Shown piece by piece: positions 15,172-16,402 of a stretch of DNA of 16,402 nucleotides. Source of the stretch: Pseudomonadota bacterium (GTDB taxonomy: Bacteria; Pseudomonadota; Gammaproteobacteria; Steroidobacterales; Woeseiaceae); NCBI GenBank assembly GCA_022565135.1, contig JADFKA010000007.1, forward strand, positions 1 through 16,402. The letters run 5' to 3'. Made by a program: the position numbers and the translations under genes. Every line of letters begins with the position of its first letter. Within the stretch, counting starts at the first letter, position 1. Under the pieces are notes generated by a model. The model was not told where the DNA came from. It saw only the letters and a program-made list of their open reading frames with translations, and ran no database searches.

Positions 15172-15229
15172 CGGAGCTTATGAACAGCAACGACGCGAGT
15201 CCAGCAAATTGTTGCCTGCTGACGGGAAT

Positions 15230-16402
15230 TTATTCGGACATGCCGTCAATATAGTCGTCACTGTCACCGGGTTGTTTGCTCAGAGTGCCGTCATCAGCTA
15301 CGTCGATTGGCGGCTCGTCGGTCTGTATGCCGACGTGAAATGCGGCGAATCCAGGCATTACGACCTGGTTGCGCGCCATGCCAATGATGCGACCCGAGTA
15401 GGGAGAACGCAGCTCGGATCTTGCATTGCTCATCGGATCTGTGATGGTTCCAAGCAAGTCGCCTTTGCGCACAGTACTGCCGAGACTCACATCGGCAAGC
15501 AGGATGCCGCCATTATTTGCGCGAACCCACGACGAACGGTAGTACACGGGTTCAGGATCGCCCCATAGGCGAATCTTCTTGACCATTCCAAGCGTATTGA
15601 TCAGCGTCTGGATGCCTTTCACGCCGACCTTGACTTCGTTGAGCTCGAGTTGCGACGGACCGCCGGCCTCAAGAGTAACGGCCGGTATACCAGCCTGTGT
15701 TGCCGCGTAGCGCAATGTCCCGACTGTCGGCGTGCTATGCAAGATTACCATCGAGCCGAACCCTGCAGTCAATGTCACGGCATCGGGATTGCGCAGATCG
15801 GCACGGATCTGTGGCAGGTTTGTCCGTTCGAATGAACCTGTATGCACGTCAACCAGTGCATCACATTTCGCGACAACATTGGTAAAGAAAGAGTGTGCGA
15901 TGCGTGCGGCTGCACTGCCATGTGGATTGCCCGGAAAATACCGATTCAGATCGCGACGATCGGGCAAATAGCGCGAACCACGTCGAAACCCTTGCACATT
16001 GACAATCGGGACGCCGATTACAGCACCTGCGACTTTCGTCGGTGTGAGGCCGTACATGACGCGCCGGACCATTTCGATGCCGTTTAGCTCATCGCCGTGT
16101 ACAGCCGCAGTCAGACAAAGAGTCGGTCCGGGCATCGAGCCATTGACGACAAGTACGGGAGTCGAAACCGGTACGCCTTCGAATAGTTTTGTGGCCGACC
16201 AGGACAATCGCTGTGATGTACCGGGCAGGACTATGGTGCCGAGGAGTTCGAGCGGCTCCGCAAGGCCAGCTGCAGCGGCGACGGCATTGGCAAGCGGTAT
16301 TTCGGTTTCCGGGCCCTGAATTGGAGCGTACGTCGCAGAGGCCGCTACTGCAGTCTGACCGGCAGGCGAAACAGCATCACCGGTCGTATCATTGCGAATA
16401 CC
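15230..16402 (-). CDS. Aspartoacylase/succinylglutamate desuccinylase-family hydrolase (5' end outside window)
   Basis: 390 residues are visible and the frame is still open at the window edge. The zinc carboxypeptidase-like core has HGDE (around 16088-16099), DLNRYFPG, and the third ligand His in VDVHTG (around 15842). A second domain near the C-terminus (about 15270-15530, GILLADVSLGSTVRKGDLLGTI) resembles the barrel domain that follows the catalytic core in this family. The enzymes cleave amide or ester bonds of small N-acyl compounds; the substrate here cannot be read. A TTG at 16205-16207 is a possible start, but family-like sequence (LGTIVLPGTSQRLSW) precedes it, so I take the gene to begin upstream. 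The segment before that is rich in Ala, Pro and Thr, like a linker. Acidic residues crowd the C-terminus. Confidence 0.82.
   Translation of the reverse strand, partial: GIRNDTTGDAVSPAGQTAVAASATYAPIQGPETEIPLANAVAAAAGLAEPLELLGTIVLPGTSQRLSWSATKLFEGVPVSTPVLVVNGSMPGPTLCLTAAVHGDELNGIEMVRRVMYGLTPTKVAGAVIGVPIVNVQGFRRGSRYLPDRRDLNRYFPGNPHGSAAARIAHSFFTNVVAKCDALVDVHTGSFERTNLPQIRADLRNPDAVTLTAGFGSMVILHSTPTVGTLRYAATQAGIPAVTLEAGGPSQLELNEVKVGVKGIQTLINTLGMVKKIRLWGDPEPVYYRSSWVRANNGGILLADVSLGSTVRKGDLLGTITDPMSNARSELRSPYSGRIIGMARNQVVMPGFAAFHVGIQTDEPPIDVADDGTLSKQPGDSDDYIDGMSE

Noticed and set aside
1..16402. tRNA, rRNA genes or insertion sequences
   Set aside because: I found no tRNA-like cloverleaf, rRNA sequence, transposase or terminal inverted repeats with target duplications on reading the window; a dedicated search could still find short remnants.

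Overview
The window reads as a chromosomal stretch from a Gram-negative gammaproteobacterium of moderate GC content. From about 3.5 kb to the end it carries ordinary housekeeping genes of that class: a CysB-type regulator divergent from a cysteine synthase, glnE, a small zf-CHCC protein, kdkA (Kdo kinase) and an LpxL-type lipid A acyltransferase. KdkA and LpxL both imply a lipopolysaccharide outer membrane. Assignment below class level would be guesswork. Several genes use TTG or GTG starts, two of them backed by good ribosome-binding sites.

The first 3.5 kb is very different: a patchwork of gene pieces. It opens with an internal fragment of an O-acetylhomoserine sulfhydrylase (MetY-like) gene that runs in frame into the C-terminal tail of a Gp49/HigB-type toxin. 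An apparently intact HTH_37/HigA-type antitoxin follows, then a 64-bp imperfect palindrome. Next is a two-gene unit: a ComEC-like metallo-beta-lactamase-fold hydrolase and a predicted four-helix membrane protein. Converging on it is a chimeric gene whose N-terminal half is an NAD(P)-binding epimerase-like domain (5' half of a YeeZ-type gene) and whose C-terminal half is a JAB/JAMM metalloprotease domain with a complete JAMM motif. The next gene, dacB (PBP4), has lost its N-terminal third, including the SxxK active site. Toxin, sulfhydrylase, epimerase and carboxypeptidase are thus all cut within about 3.4 kb. This marks a recombined defence-type island, or possibly an assembly chimera; the read data would decide.

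From 4.4 to 7.4 kb come an SH3-domain membrane-anchored protein (TIGR04211-like), CysB (minus strand) and a CysK-type cysteine synthase (plus strand). The cysB-cysK intergenic region holds a perfect inverted repeat that fits a LysR-family T-N11-A operator. From 7.5 to 13 kb come a GAF-GGDEF-EAL protein with a degenerate cyclase motif but a complete phosphodiesterase site, glnE, and a 70-residue zinc-binding protein. A 550-bp gene-free region follows, rich in A-tracts on one strand spaced about 10 bp apart, which predicts intrinsically curved DNA in front of kdkA. kdkA overlaps lpxL tail to tail. Upstream of lpxL on the minus strand, an aspartoacylase/succinylglutamate-desuccinylase-family gene runs off the right edge.

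The best candidate for something undescribed is the MBL-hydrolase plus membrane-protein pair in the left island. The phased A-tract region and the epimerase-JAB fusion come next.
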